From assembly GCF_018889995.1 (NCBI RefSeq), contig NZ_CP076547.1, positions 2,666,001-2,730,000 of the forward strand: a DNA stretch of 64,000 nt. Direction: 5' to 3'. Below the pieces are notes generated by a model. It worked only from the letters and a program-made list of their open reading frames with translations, had not been told where the DNA came from and ran no database searches. Shown piece by piece: positions 16,814 to 26,269 of the stretch. Position numbers and translations under genes: made by a program. Position 1 is the stretch's first letter. The number at the start of each line of letters is the position of its first letter. The DNA comes from Subtercola sp. PAMC28395. Lineage in GTDB: Bacteria > Actinomycetota > Actinomycetes > Actinomycetales > Microbacteriaceae.

Positions 16814-19138
16814 TCAAAACCGGTCGACGAAAGTCAGGCGCTGCGTCGGCCTGGTCATCGACACATAGAGCGCTCCTGCTCCGCGTGGCAGGCGGTTCAG
16901 AATGGCCTCGCGGTCGCCGATGACGACAGCATCGAACTCCAGTCCCTTCGCTTCCTGCGGCGTCATGACCGTCACCGGCAGGAGGAGCCCTGCGGCACCC
17001 TGGCCGACCTCGCCGGGGAGCGCTTGTGCAAGCGCTGCGTAGGCCGCTGCCAGGTCGGCTGGAGTGACGATCACGCCGATCGTGCCACGAGGGTCGATCA
17101 TCCTGTCGGCGGCGACCGCCTCACCCAGGGCGTTGGCGAAGGCGACAGTGGGGTCAGGGCCGAAACGGTCATCGGATGCCCGGATGACCACTATCGGCCA
17201 TTCACTTTCGCGCACGGAGGTCGACCGGGTCACCGGCAATCGCTGTTCTTCGGCCATCTGCTGCGCTGCCGCGGCGATCTGGGCAGGAGTGCGGTAGTTC
17301 ACCGTGAGTTCTTCGAGCCGCCACCCCTCTCCCGGGGCCTGGCGACCGACCAGCGGGGCGACGGCCTCCTGCCAGCTGCGTGCTCCCGCGGCCGCACTGG
17401 CCTGGGCGATGTCGCCGACGATCGTGAACGAGCGCATCGGGCCGCGCCTGCGGAGAAGTCGCCACTGCATGGGCGAGAGTTCCTGCGCCTCGTCGACCAC
17501 AATGTGCCCATAGGTCCAGGTGCGGTCGCCGGCAGCGCGCTCGGCCGTGGTGCCCCTCGAGGCCTGTTCGGCGAAATTGTCGGCCAGGTCTTCGGCGCGT
17601 ACCAGCCCCTCCACGTCCATGTTGCGGATGGCGTTCTCGGCGTTCTCGACGTCTCTCTTGCGTTGTTGTTTCGCCTCACGCTCGATGGCCGCAGAGCGTT
17701 CGCTGTGCTCGCCGAGGTGCTCGGCCGCCTCGTCGAGCAGGGGAATGTCGGAGATGGTGAACGGCGCGTCGCGGTCTCGCCTGAGGAGGGCGCGTTTCTC
17801 CGGGCTCCAGTTCGGAGTCAGCTCGGCGAGCCACTGCGGCCTGGCATAGAGATCCTGGAGGAGTTTCTGCGGGGACAGCGGAATCCAGGCAGTGTTCAGT
17901 GCGACTTTCACGTCGTAGGCCGATCGGAGGTCTTCGCGCAGCATGCCGTAGTCATCTTCGTCGACGGTGTTGCCGTGCGAACGCAACTGCGCGGCCAGGG
18001 CCCGCGTCAGCTCGGCGAGGGCCGTCTTCACGAACGTTACGCGAGCCTCGTTGTAGGGCTTGCGGCTCTCCCTGGCACGGGTGATGGCGTTCGCGATTAC
18101 GTGCGGCTCGAGCGTCAGCGGTTCGCCGTTGACATCGAGTTGCACCGGCTCGGCCGGCACCTTCTGACGGGATTTGATGGCACGCTCGATGAGTGCGGCC
18201 ATCTCGGTGTGACCCTTGACGACAGCGACCTCTGCGACGTCTTCGATGCTGGTCTCGACGCCGGGGTACAGCTGCCCGACGCTGGCCAGCACCACGCCGG
18301 TTTCACCGAGACTCGGCAACACCGCCTCGATGTACTGGAGGAACGCCCGGGATGGCCCCACGACGAGCACACCAGACGATTTCAGCCGGTCACGGAACGA
18401 GTAGAGCAGGTACGCTGCCCGGTGCAGGGCCACAGCCGTCTTGCCGGTGCCAGGCCCACCCTGCACGACCAGAATGCCGGCCAGTTCAGAACGGATGATG
18501 CGATCCTGTTCTGCCTGGATCGTCGCGACGATGTCGTGCATGCGCCCCGTACGCTCGGTGGACAGCGACGCCATGAGCGCACCTTCGCCCTGCAGCGCGC
18601 TGACCTCCTCGGTGCTGAGGTCACTGCTGTCGAATACCTCGTCTTCGATCCTGACGATTCGCCTGCCCTTGCTGAGCAGGTGCCTGCGCGCCCTGATTCC
18701 CATCGGTGTCGCTGCTGTCGCCTGGTAGAACGGGCCGGCCTGCGGAACGCGCCAGTCGAGCAGAATCGGCCTCAGGTTCTCATCGCGAAGGCCGATGCGC
18801 CCGATGTAGCGGAACACGGAATCCGAGCCGTCCGACACGTCGCGGTCGGCGTCAGCGCCAACGGAATCCGAGGCAGAGCTCTCGTCTGCAGGTACATCTG
18901 ATGCCGCAAGTTCGAGCCTACCGAAGGCCAGCCGCTCGTCGACCTCGTTCAGGGCGACGATGCGGTCTTCGAAGATTCTGGCGAAGGCATCACGTTCGGA
19001 GCGACTCTGGTGATTGCCGCCCACGTCTTGACGGTGCACACGCTCGAGCTGGTGCCGGGCATCCGTTCGCAGTTCGTCGAGTCGTTCGTACAGGCGGGAA
19101 ACGTATTCACGTTCCCGGTCGAGCTCAGATGAAACCAC
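16814..19138 (-). CDS. HelD/HelR-like RNA polymerase-recycling ATPase (UvrD-type helicase fold)
   Basis: 774 residues. The N-terminal coiled coil (LDREREYVSRLYERLDELRT), the IGRIGLRDENLRPILLDWRV stretch, Walker A (VQGGPGTGKTAVALHRAAYL, about residues 225-244) and Walker B-like HIVVDEAQELSPMQW are the actinobacterial HelD pattern. HelD proteins pry stalled RNA polymerase off nucleic acid; the HelR subtype protects against rifampicin. The GTG at 19138 has GAGGGG seven bases upstream and is preferred to a TTG at 19153. A TAGAAT -10 box lies about 29 bases upstream. I see no rifamycin-associated palindrome. Confidence 0.88.
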   Translation of the reverse strand: MVSSELDREREYVSRLYERLDELRTDARHQLERVHRQDVGGNHQSRSERDAFARIFEDRIVALNEVDERLAFGRLELAASDVPADESSASDSVGADADRDVSDGSDSVFRYIGRIGLRDENLRPILLDWRVPQAGPFYQATAATPMGIRARRHLLSKGRRIVRIEDEVFDSSDLSTEEVSALQGEGALMASLSTERTGRMHDIVATIQAEQDRIIRSELAGILVVQGGPGTGKTAVALHRAAYLLYSFRDRLKSSGVLVVGPSRAFLQYIEAVLPSLGETGVVLASVGQLYPGVETSIEDVAEVAVVKGHTEMAALIERAIKSRQKVPAEPVQLDVNGEPLTLEPHVIANAITRARESRKPYNEARVTFVKTALAELTRALAAQLRSHGNTVDEDDYGMLREDLRSAYDVKVALNTAWIPLSPQKLLQDLYARPQWLAELTPNWSPEKRALLRRDRDAPFTISDIPLLDEAAEHLGEHSERSAAIEREAKQQRKRDVENAENAIRNMDVEGLVRAEDLADNFAEQASRGTTAERAAGDRTWTYGHIVVDEAQELSPMQWRLLRRRGPMRSFTIVGDIAQASAAAGARSWQEAVAPLVGRQAPGEGWRLEELTVNYRTPAQIAAAAQQMAEEQRLPVTRSTSVRESEWPIVVIRASDDRFGPDPTVAFANALGEAVAADRMIDPRGTIGVIVTPADLAAAYAALAQALPGEVGQGAAGLLLPVTVMTPQEAKGLEFDAVVIGDREAILNRLPRGAGALYVSMTRPTQRLTFVDRF

Positions 19139-19167
19139 GTCAGTACCCCTCAAAAATCCGGCAGACT

Positions 19168-19173
19168 ATTCTA
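19168..19173 (-). promoter_or_regulatory. -10 box of the HelD-like gene
   Basis: On the minus strand TAGAAT precedes a leader of about 29 bases with a GAGGGG Shine-Dalgarno before the GTG at 19138. Confidence 0.45.
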
Positions 19174-19264
19174 TCCCGACGGATGTGTCCAGACGCCCCG
19201 CAACGGTCGAGGGCAGGCACCTCGAACCAGCTCGCCGCGGGCTCCGCACCAATGAACCGAGGGC

Positions 19265-20638
19265 TCAGAACACCTTGCCGGGATTCATGATTCCGAGCGG
19301 GTCGAAGACCGCTTTGATCTGCTGCTGCAGTTCGAAACTGCCAGGGCCGATCTCTGCCTCCAGCCAGCGTTTCTTCAGGACCCCGACCCCGTGTTCGCCC
19401 GTCAGCGTGCCTCCGAGGGAAAGAGCCGCTTCGAAGAGCTCCCCTGCCGCCAGCCATACCGCGTCTGGCACCACGGTGACGCCCGGTTCGAGAACGAAGT
19501 TCGGGTGGAGATTGCCGTCTCCGGCGTGGGCGATCGTCGCGATGCGCAATCCGTGTCGCAGACCGATCAGCTCGATCTCAGCGAACATGGCTGCAAGTGC
19601 CGAGCGGGGAACACAGACGTCCTCGATGAGCACGGAGCCGCGGGCCTCGAGGGCAGGGTGAAAACTCCGCCTGATGGCGAGGAGTCGTTCGCCCTCTGCG
19701 GGGTCGGTCGACAGCTCAGACATTCCGCCGAGCAGGCGCGTCAGGGCGACGATGTGGTTGGCTTCGTCTGCTGCGGCCGGTCCGTCGGTCTGAATGAGGA
19801 GGTAGGCAGCACCCCGGTTTCGAAAGCTCGTGCCATTCAACGCGTCGACGGCGAGCAGTGATTCGGCATCCATCAGCTCCATGACCGCGGGCTTCAGCCG
19901 GGCTGCGGTGATCGCTGCTGAGGCTGCGGCCGCGGCCGTCACCGATTCGAAGAAGGTGCCGATCGTCACACTGAGACCCGCGGGAATCGGCCGAAGTCGC
20001 ACGGTCGCCTCGACGATGATTCCGAGGGTGCCCTCCGAACCCGTGAGCAGGGCGGTCAGGTCGAGCCCGGTCACACCCTTGACACTGCGATGACCGGTCG
20101 AGATCAGACGGCCGTCTGCGAGCACCACCTTCAGCCCGAGTACCGCATCCCGGGTCACACCGTACTTCGCACAGAGCAGGCCACCGGCGTTGGTGGCGAT
20201 GTTCCCCCCTATTGTCGAGATGGCCTTGCTTGCAGGGTCGGGCGAGAAGATGTAGCCGTCGTGCAGCACCTGGTCGCTCAGCTGCTGGTTCAGAACACCG
20301 GGTTCGACGACGGCCAGCTCATCGGCAAGCGAGATCTCGAGAACCCTGTTCATGGCGGTCGTGGAGATCACCAGCGCCCCATTGGTCGCAGTGGCCCCGC
20401 CCGCCAGCCCGGTGCCGGCACCCCTCGGAACAACGGGCACCAGGAACTCCGACGCGAGGCGGAGGGCGACCTGGACATCATCGATCGACCGTGCCGTGAC
20501 GATGGCTACCGGAACGCCGGGAGAGAGATAGCCGGAACGGTCCGTACGAGCATCCGCCAGCTCATTCGCATCTGTCGATACGGCTGTGCCGAGCGCGCCC
20601 CGCAGCCGGGCGAGAAACTCCGTTGTCTGTGGTGGCAT
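19265..20638 (-). CDS. FAD-linked oxidase, glycolate/D-lactate dehydrogenase (GlcD) type
   Basis: 457 residues of the VAO/PCMH flavoprotein family. VPRGAGTGLAGGATATNGAL is the FAD pyrophosphate loop, and the C-terminal GTLTGEHGVGVLKKRW is the family end signature. Length fits the GlcD subunit or FAD-dependent D-lactate dehydrogenase; the iron-sulphur partner GlcF is not adjacent. A TAGCAT box six bases before the ATG suggests a leaderless mRNA. It oxidises a 2-hydroxy acid in all likelihood, but which is not determinable. Confidence 0.88.
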   Translation of the reverse strand: MPPQTTEFLARLRGALGTAVSTDANELADARTDRSGYLSPGVPVAIVTARSIDDVQVALRLASEFLVPVVPRGAGTGLAGGATATNGALVISTTAMNRVLEISLADELAVVEPGVLNQQLSDQVLHDGYIFSPDPASKAISTIGGNIATNAGGLLCAKYGVTRDAVLGLKVVLADGRLISTGHRSVKGVTGLDLTALLTGSEGTLGIIVEATVRLRPIPAGLSVTIGTFFESVTAAAAASAAITAARLKPAVMELMDAESLLAVDALNGTSFRNRGAAYLLIQTDGPAAADEANHIVALTRLLGGMSELSTDPAEGERLLAIRRSFHPALEARGSVLIEDVCVPRSALAAMFAEIELIGLRHGLRIATIAHAGDGNLHPNFVLEPGVTVVPDAVWLAAGELFEAALSLGGTLTGEHGVGVLKKRWLEAEIGPGSFELQQQIKAVFDPLGIMNPGKVF

Positions 20639-20719
20639 GCCACCATGCTAGGGCTGCCGAACCTGAGCCGAAGCGTATTGCGGAACGGACCACCGGTTCA
20701 TGACCAATACAGTGGATCC
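20639..20719. promoter_or_regulatory. divergent promoter region, FAD oxidase / BrkB gene
   Basis: 81 bp. On the minus strand TAGCAT (20650-20645) lies six bases before the ATG at 20638; on the plus strand TACAGT (20708-20713) lies six bases before the GTG at 20720. Both are -10-like boxes at leaderless spacing. Confidence 0.45.
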
Positions 20720-21757
20720 GTGACCGAACGCGAACGAGGAGCAACAGCGGAGCACCGGCACCTCGATCGTACGGCTGTCGGTTACGCGCTGCGCAGGGCC
20801 TACCACGGGTTCTTCATTCACCGTGGGCTCGACTCCGGCGCTGCCCTCACGTTCTTCTCCACTCTCTCGCTGTTCCCCGCGACGCTTGCTCTCGTTTCGA
20901 TCGTCGGGCTGCTCGACCCGCAGGGTGATGCCGTGCGGGTCATTCTCACCGTGCTCGACAGCTACATTCCGAAAGGGAGCGTCGAATCGACCAGGCTTGC
21001 CTTGACCCAGTTCACGCGCATCCCCAACCCCGTTGTCGCCCTGGTGATCGGACTCTCGCTCACCGTGTGGGCCGGTGCGAGTTATGCGACGGCATTCGGG
21101 CGGGCCGTGAACGCCATCTACGACGTGCACGAGGGTCGCCGGTTCGTGAAACTCCGGCTGCTGATGCTCGTCGAATCGCTCGCGCTCATCGTGCTGTTGA
21201 GCGCGCTCGGCATCATCGTGATCGTCACCCCCGACGTCGCTCGAACGGTTGTCACCACGCTGGGCTGGCCCCTGATCGCCGTCGATCTATGGAGCATCGC
21301 CAAATGGCCGCTGCTCGTACTGCTGGCAGTCTTCACGGTGATGGTGCTCTACTACGGCTCACCCAATCTGAAGCGGCCGCGGGTGCGATGGCTCACCGTT
21401 GGTGCCAGCTTCGCGATCGTGGGCCTCGCCGCCATGACCGTCGGCTATTCGATCTACATCACCGGATTCTCTGCCTACGACCGCTTCTATGGCTTGCTCG
21501 GCGGGGCGATCATCACCCTGATCTGGCTCTTTCTCTCGAACCTCGTGCTGGTGGTCGGCGCTGAAGTGGATGCCGAGCTGACGCGCGCCCGGCAATTGCT
21601 CGGTGGCATCGAGGCGGAGGAGTCCATTCGGCTCCCGCTGCGAGACAACCGGCGGAACATCATTCTGGCCCGCCGGCTGGAGCGCGACCTGAAGGACGGC
21701 CGCGCTATTCGCGAGCGGGCGACTCTGCTCCGTCGACAGGCGCCTGAAGGCCGCTGA
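20720..21757 (+). CDS. YihY/BrkB family membrane protein
   Basis: 345 residues with about six hydrophobic segments. FFSTLSLFPATLALVSIVGL near residue 40 and the C-terminal FYGLLGGAIITLIWLFLSNL are typical of the YihY/virulence factor BrkB family, whose biochemical role is unsettled. A basic cytoplasmic tail of about 45 residues follows. The GTG at 20720 sits six bases after TACAGT; the longer open frame is antisense to the FAD oxidase. Its last 53 bp overlap the end of aspA on the other strand. Confidence 0.85.
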   Translation: MTERERGATAEHRHLDRTAVGYALRRAYHGFFIHRGLDSGAALTFFSTLSLFPATLALVSIVGLLDPQGDAVRVILTVLDSYIPKGSVESTRLALTQFTRIPNPVVALVIGLSLTVWAGASYATAFGRAVNAIYDVHEGRRFVKLRLLMLVESLALIVLLSALGIIVIVTPDVARTVVTTLGWPLIAVDLWSIAKWPLLVLLAVFTVMVLYYGSPNLKRPRVRWLTVGASFAIVGLAAMTVGYSIYITGFSAYDRFYGLLGGAIITLIWLFLSNLVLVVGAEVDAELTRARQLLGGIEAEESIRLPLRDNRRNIILARRLERDLKDGRAIRERATLLRRQAPEGR

Positions 21758-23369
21758 CGGATTCCACAGTGGTCATCGAAGCCGAATCGACCGCCGCCTG
21801 GACCGCGCCGGTCTGAGCAGCATCGCTCAGGGCTTCGGCATCGGCCGAGATCACCGGAATCGCCGAGGTGATCGTTTCGAGACCCGACAGGCGTGCGGGG
21901 GAAAGGAGCTTCGTCACGCGTTCCCTGGTCATGAGGTTCGCTTCGACGACCAGGTCGGCGATGTTGCGCCCCGTCAGCAGGGCCGCCTTCGCCAAGGCAG
22001 AAGAGGCCGAATAGCCGATGTACGGCGTCAGCGCGGTCACGACCCCCACCGAGGTGGACACGAGCCGGTCGAGCCGGTCGAGGTTGGCCGAGATGCCATC
22101 GATGCAGTTCACACGAAGCGTAGTGCAGCCGGCGGTCATCCACGAGATGTTCTGGAGGAGCGAGTGGGCGATGACGGGCTCGAAGGCGTTCAGCTGCAAC
22201 TGGCCGCCCTCTGCTGCCATGGTGACGGTGACGTCGGCACCGGCGACAGAGAACGCGATCTGGTTGATCACTTCGGGGATGACCGGGTTGACCTTGCCGG
22301 GCATGATGCTCGAACCCGCCTGTCTGGCGGGCAGGTTGATCTCGCCGAAACCGGCCTGCGGGCCGCTCGAGAGCAGACGGAGGTCGTTGCAGATCTTGCT
22401 GAGCTTGATGGCCGAGCGCTTCAGGATGCCCGAGAGCTGCATGAACACGCCTGCGTCGCTAGTCGCCTCGATGAGGTCGGGAGCGGTCACGTGCGCGAAC
22501 CCGGTGAGCTCGCGCAGGTGCCTGCGCACGGCGTCGGCATAACGAGGATCAGCCGTGATGCCGGTTCCGATGGCCGTTGCACCGAGGTTGATCTCCCAGA
22601 GCAGTGGCACCGTCTCGGCCAGGCGCTGGTTGTCTTCGGTGAGTGTTGTGGCGAAGCCATGGAACTCCTGCCCGAGAGTCATCGGTACAGCATCCTGCAG
22701 CTGGGTCCTGCCGATCTTCAGCACATCGTTGAACTCGACACCTTTGCGCCCGAACGAGTCCCGGAGCAGCTCGTGCTCGGCCAGCAACCGCTGCAACCCG
22801 AAACAGAGGGCGAGCTTCACTGCCGTGGGGTACACGTCGTTCGTGCTCTGGCTGCGGTTCACGTCGTCGATCGGGTGGAGGAACTGGTATTCGCCCTTGC
22901 CCTTGCCCATGAGTTCGAGGGCGATGTTCGTGATGACCTCGTTCGCGTTCATGTTCGACGAGGTACCGGCACCGCCCTGGATGACGCCCACAACGAACTC
23001 GTCATGGAACTCGCCATCGCGCACGAGTTGGCACGCCTCGTCGATGACGCGGGCCTTCTCGGGTTCGAGCACACCGATCTCGGCGTTGGCCCGCGCAGCG
23101 GCCTGTTTCACGATCACGAGTGCATTGATGAGGTCTGGGTAGACGGAGATGGGCCGGCGGCTGATCGGAAAGTTCTCGAGCGCCCTGGCGGTGTGGATGC
23201 CCCAGAAAGCGTAGGCAGGAATCTCGACCTGACCCAGCGAATCCGTCTCAGTCCTGGTCGGGCCGCCGGTGCCGGGGCCGTAGCCCGGCGTGTTCGATGA
23301 AGGCACCGTTGCGTTCAGGGTTGCGGTGGAAGAGTCGGTTGCGATTGCTGAAAGGTATGTCTCTGGCAC
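21705..23369 (-). CDS. aspA: aspartate ammonia-lyase, extended at both ends
   Basis: 554 residues against about 470 usually. It splits L-aspartate into fumarate and ammonia. The fumarase/aspartase signature GSSIMPGKVNP is present, as are TSSNMNANEV and the substrate loop STNDVYPTAVKL. The catalytic core starts near residue 43 (DSLGQVEIPAYAFWGIHTAR). The first ~40 residues are Ser/Thr/Gly-rich, and about 45 Ala/Ser-rich residues follow the core. The C-terminal tail overlaps the convergent BrkB gene by 53 bp. The GTG start lies seven bases after a TAGTGT box. Confidence 0.88.
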   Translation of the reverse strand: MPETYLSAIATDSSTATLNATVPSSNTPGYGPGTGGPTRTETDSLGQVEIPAYAFWGIHTARALENFPISRRPISVYPDLINALVIVKQAAARANAEIGVLEPEKARVIDEACQLVRDGEFHDEFVVGVIQGGAGTSSNMNANEVITNIALELMGKGKGEYQFLHPIDDVNRSQSTNDVYPTAVKLALCFGLQRLLAEHELLRDSFGRKGVEFNDVLKIGRTQLQDAVPMTLGQEFHGFATTLTEDNQRLAETVPLLWEINLGATAIGTGITADPRYADAVRRHLRELTGFAHVTAPDLIEATSDAGVFMQLSGILKRSAIKLSKICNDLRLLSSGPQAGFGEINLPARQAGSSIMPGKVNPVIPEVINQIAFSVAGADVTVTMAAEGGQLQLNAFEPVIAHSLLQNISWMTAGCTTLRVNCIDGISANLDRLDRLVSTSVGVVTALTPYIGYSASSALAKAALLTGRNIADLVVEANLMTRERVTKLLSPARLSGLETITSAIPVISADAEALSDAAQTGAVQAAVDSASMTTVESVSGLQAPVDGAESPARE

Positions 23370-23376
23370 CTCGAAG

Positions 23377-23382
23377 ACACTA
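23377..23382 (-). promoter_or_regulatory. -10 box of aspA, leaderless type
   Basis: On the minus strand TAGTGT is followed by seven bases and the GTG at 23369, inside the 30-bp gap after the aldehyde dehydrogenase stop. Confidence 0.35.
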
Positions 23383-23399
23383 CTCGCCGCGCGTTCGAA

Positions 23400-24800
23400 C
23401 TACGTGAGTTTTCTGAGGAAACCACGGATGAACGCATCTTTCTTCTGTGTGAACGGCGGATACACGAGGTTAAATGTGTCGGGCTTCAGATTCTTGCTCA
23501 GTAACGCTTTGCGATGGCTGAACACTTCGACGCTTCGCTGGCCATGGTATGCACCCATGCCGCTTTCCCCCACTCCCCCGAAGGGAAGCCCCGGCACCAG
23601 CAGATGCGCCGCCGGCACGCCGAATGCCAGTGCCCCAGACGAGGTCTGGGTGATGAAGCGGCGGCGAGCCGATGCCGATTCGGTGAAGACGTACAGTGCG
23701 AGCGGCTTCTCGCCGGCATTGATGAAGCCGATCGCATCGGCGAGCCCGGTGACCTCGACGATCGGGAGGATGGGCCCGAAGATCTCCTGCTGCATGATGG
23801 GAGCGGCCCGGCTGACGCCCGAGAGAACAGTGGGTGCGAGGTAGCGGGTGCGGGCATCCGACTGGCCACCGGTCACCACCGTCTCACCCTCGATGAGCTT
23901 CGTCAGCCTGCCGAACTGGGCGTCATTGACGACGCGCCCGTAACTCTCGCTCTGTTCCGGATGATCGCCGTAGAACTCGGCGATCACCTCGGCCAGCAGC
24001 GGCTCGAGCGCCCGCGCGACCTGGGGCGTCGCCAGCAGGTAATCAGGGGCGACGCAGGTCTGGCCGGCGTTCATGAACTTTCCCCAGGCGATGCGGTGGG
24101 CGACGGCCTTCAGATCGACGGTCTCGTCGACGTACACCGGCGACTTTCCGCCGAGTTCGAGCGTCACGGGCGGGAGGTGCTTGACGGCAGCCCGCATCAC
24201 GATTCGGCCGACCCGGGAGTTGCCCGTGTAGAAGATGTGGTCGAACCGTTCGTTCAGCAACACCGTGGTCTCGTCGACGCCCCCCTCGACCACGGCGATC
24301 GCGCGATTGTCGAGGTATCGACGGAACAGGGAGGCGAAGGCGGCTGAGGTGGCAGGGGCGAGTTCGCTCGGTTTGGCGACCACGGCGTTCCCGGCGGCAA
24401 TCGCCCCGATGATCGGCACCAGCAACAGCTGCACGGGGTAGTTCCACGGGGAGATCACCAGAACGACACCGACGGGCTCGAGAACGGTCTTCGCCGTCGA
24501 GGGCGCGATGAGCAGCGGCGTGCTCACCCGGCTGGGCCTGAGCCACCGGCGCAACCGCGCGAGCGTGTAGTCGATCTCGGCGATGACAAAACCGATCTCG
24601 GTGAGTTGGGCCTCTGCCGGGTTCTTGCGGAGGTCTGCCAGTAGCGCAGCTTCGATCTCTGCGGTGCCCTCGATGAGAAGGGAGCGCAGGGCCCTGAGCT
24701 GGGAGACCCGCCACGCGTACGGTTTTGTCACACCCCGTTCGTACGTGCTGCGCAGTCGATCGACAACGTCGGGAATCGTCACTCCAGCACCTGTGCTCAT
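23400..24800 (-). CDS. aldehyde dehydrogenase family protein
   Basis: 466 residues. It oxidises an aldehyde to the acid with NAD(P)+. The general base Glu is in TLELGGKSP (about 215) and the catalytic Cys in GKFMNAGQTC (about 249). The Rossmann stretch VGVVLVISPWNYPVQLLLVP and the short length put it in the class-3/coniferyl-aldehyde-like branch. A TACGAT box lies six bases before the ATG. It lies between a carboxylesterase and aspA on the same strand. Confidence 0.92.
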   Translation of the reverse strand: MSTGAGVTIPDVVDRLRSTYERGVTKPYAWRVSQLRALRSLLIEGTAEIEAALLADLRKNPAEAQLTEIGFVIAEIDYTLARLRRWLRPSRVSTPLLIAPSTAKTVLEPVGVVLVISPWNYPVQLLLVPIIGAIAAGNAVVAKPSELAPATSAAFASLFRRYLDNRAIAVVEGGVDETTVLLNERFDHIFYTGNSRVGRIVMRAAVKHLPPVTLELGGKSPVYVDETVDLKAVAHRIAWGKFMNAGQTCVAPDYLLATPQVARALEPLLAEVIAEFYGDHPEQSESYGRVVNDAQFGRLTKLIEGETVVTGGQSDARTRYLAPTVLSGVSRAAPIMQQEIFGPILPIVEVTGLADAIGFINAGEKPLALYVFTESASARRRFITQTSSGALAFGVPAAHLLVPGLPFGGVGESGMGAYHGQRSVEVFSHRKALLSKNLKPDTFNLVYPPFTQKKDAFIRGFLRKLT

Positions 24801-24806
24801 TCCCTC

Positions 24807-24812
24807 ATCGTA
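24807..24812 (-). promoter_or_regulatory. -10 box of the aldehyde dehydrogenase gene
   Basis: On the minus strand TACGAT is followed by six bases and the ATG at 24800, just after the end of the carboxylesterase gene. Confidence 0.4.
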
Positions 24813-24831
24813 CGACCGATGAGACGCTGAT

Positions 24832-26265
24832 TCACCCCTGTGAACGCGGTGAATACCGGGGATCGAAGGTGATCTTCACGCCGATCGGATGCTCGTCGCT
24901 GACTTCGGCCCACGCCCCGGGTTGCCCGTCGAGAACCGGCACTCCAGAACGCGCGAAAGCAGCCCATGCCCGGCGCAGTCGGGAGCCGAGCTCATCGAGG
25001 TCCGCCCAGTCGACGCCGCCGAGCATCGGTGAGCCCTGCCAGAACTCCTCGTCGGCCCAGAAGAACGGCAGTTCGATGCAGTGGCACGCTCCCCACACGG
25101 TGCTGCGTGGCCGCCAATCGAATCGATAGGTGTAGACGTGCGCACCGCTGCCGGCCAGCAATCGTGCCAATTCGAGCGTCGGTGCGCCGAACACCCGGTT
25201 CGTCAGAATTCGCGACAGCGGTTCGGTGGCCGGGCGCACCACGCTGCGCGCTCGAGCCCTCCGGAGCGCGGGAACTGCATCGAGAAACGGTGTGAAATCG
25301 TCTCTGTTGTAGCCGATCAGCACATCGACCGATGCTGCTCTGGCTCGCCACCTCGTCTGGCGCCGCTCGGGCAGCGAGATGGGCCAGGCACCGGGCGTCG
25401 GCGCGTACGGCATACCCGCCGTGAGCCTGTCGCCGCTCAGCCCCTGCGTGGCTGCAACCTGGGCGGCGAGCATCCGTTCGACCGGCGCTGTGACAGGGTC
25501 TTCACCGAGCGCGCGCAGCACGTTCGCGGTCAGTTGCGGGCTGAGCTTCTGCCGCTCGCGGTCGAGGCCGAGCGGCGGGCTCTGCAGGATGGCCCGCGAG
25601 AAGAGTCCGTCGGCCTCGGGAATCGAGAGCAGGTGGGCAATCGCATCGGCTCCCGCCGATTGCCCGAAAACGGTGATGGAGTCAGGGTCGCCTCCGAAGC
25701 TCGCGATATTGGTCTTCACCCAGCGAAGGGCTTCGAGCTGGTCGGCCACGCCCAGGTTTGCGGGCGCAACACCGTCGATGGCGAGGTAGCCGAAGACACC
25801 GAGCCGATAGTTGACGCCGACCACGATGACGTCTCCGTCGCGCACGATTCTCGCCGAGTCGTAGATGTCACCCGAACCCGAACCGTTGACGTAGGCGCCA
25901 CCGTGGATCCACACCATGACCGGTTTCTTCGCGGTTCCTGTGGCGGGTGCCGTGATCGTCAGGAAGAAACAGTCCTCGTCCATGGGCGGCACCGGCTTGG
26001 GCAACGCAAGGAGGGCGAGACCGAATGGCGGCTGGGGGCACATCGGGCCATTGAGCTGCGCCTCGCGCACTCCCTGCCACGGATGCTCGGCGACCGGCAG
26101 TTCGAATCTGCTGGCCCTGGCGTACCGCACCCCGCGGAACCGCAGGAGATCCCCGTCGACACGGCCGCGAAGAGTTCCGTTCGGTGTCTCGACGTCAACA
26201 GTTTCGATGCGACTAGACGCGCTGTCGACCGAATCGACGCCGAATGTTTCCAGCGGTATCGTCAC
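24832..26265 (-). CDS. type-B carboxylesterase/lipase
   Basis: 477 residues, alpha/beta hydrolase fold. VMVWIHGGAYVNGSGSGD contributes the oxyanion hole, TVFGQSAGADAIAHLL carries the nucleophile Ser, and ACHCIELPFFW the catalytic His. No signal peptide, so intracellular. The GTG at 26265 has a near-perfect GGAGGTGA five bases upstream, inside the end of the NmrA-like gene; a start at 26334 would overlap that gene. Substrate not predictable. Confidence 0.9.
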   Translation of the reverse strand: MTIPLETFGVDSVDSASSRIETVDVETPNGTLRGRVDGDLLRFRGVRYARASRFELPVAEHPWQGVREAQLNGPMCPQPPFGLALLALPKPVPPMDEDCFFLTITAPATGTAKKPVMVWIHGGAYVNGSGSGDIYDSARIVRDGDVIVVGVNYRLGVFGYLAIDGVAPANLGVADQLEALRWVKTNIASFGGDPDSITVFGQSAGADAIAHLLSIPEADGLFSRAILQSPPLGLDRERQKLSPQLTANVLRALGEDPVTAPVERMLAAQVAATQGLSGDRLTAGMPYAPTPGAWPISLPERRQTRWRARAASVDVLIGYNRDDFTPFLDAVPALRRARARSVVRPATEPLSRILTNRVFGAPTLELARLLAGSGAHVYTYRFDWRPRSTVWGACHCIELPFFWADEEFWQGSPMLGGVDWADLDELGSRLRRAWAAFARSGVPVLDGQPGAWAEVSDEHPIGVKITFDPRYSPRSQG

Positions 26266-26269
26266 CGAA

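Noticed and set aside
16796..18901. A 701-codon open frame on the plus strand across the HelD-like gene
   Set aside because: It is antisense to a gene with complete helicase motifs. Its translation is rich in Arg, Gly and His with no motif, as expected from high-GC codon bias on the opposite strand.
19139..19264. Rifamycin-associated element upstream of the HelD-like gene
   Set aside because: I looked for a GC-rich palindrome in the 126-bp gap and found only a TAGAAT box and a Shine-Dalgarno.
22164..23300. 378-codon plus-strand open frame across aspA
   Set aside because: Shadow of the aspartase gene on the opposite strand; no ribosome site or motif.
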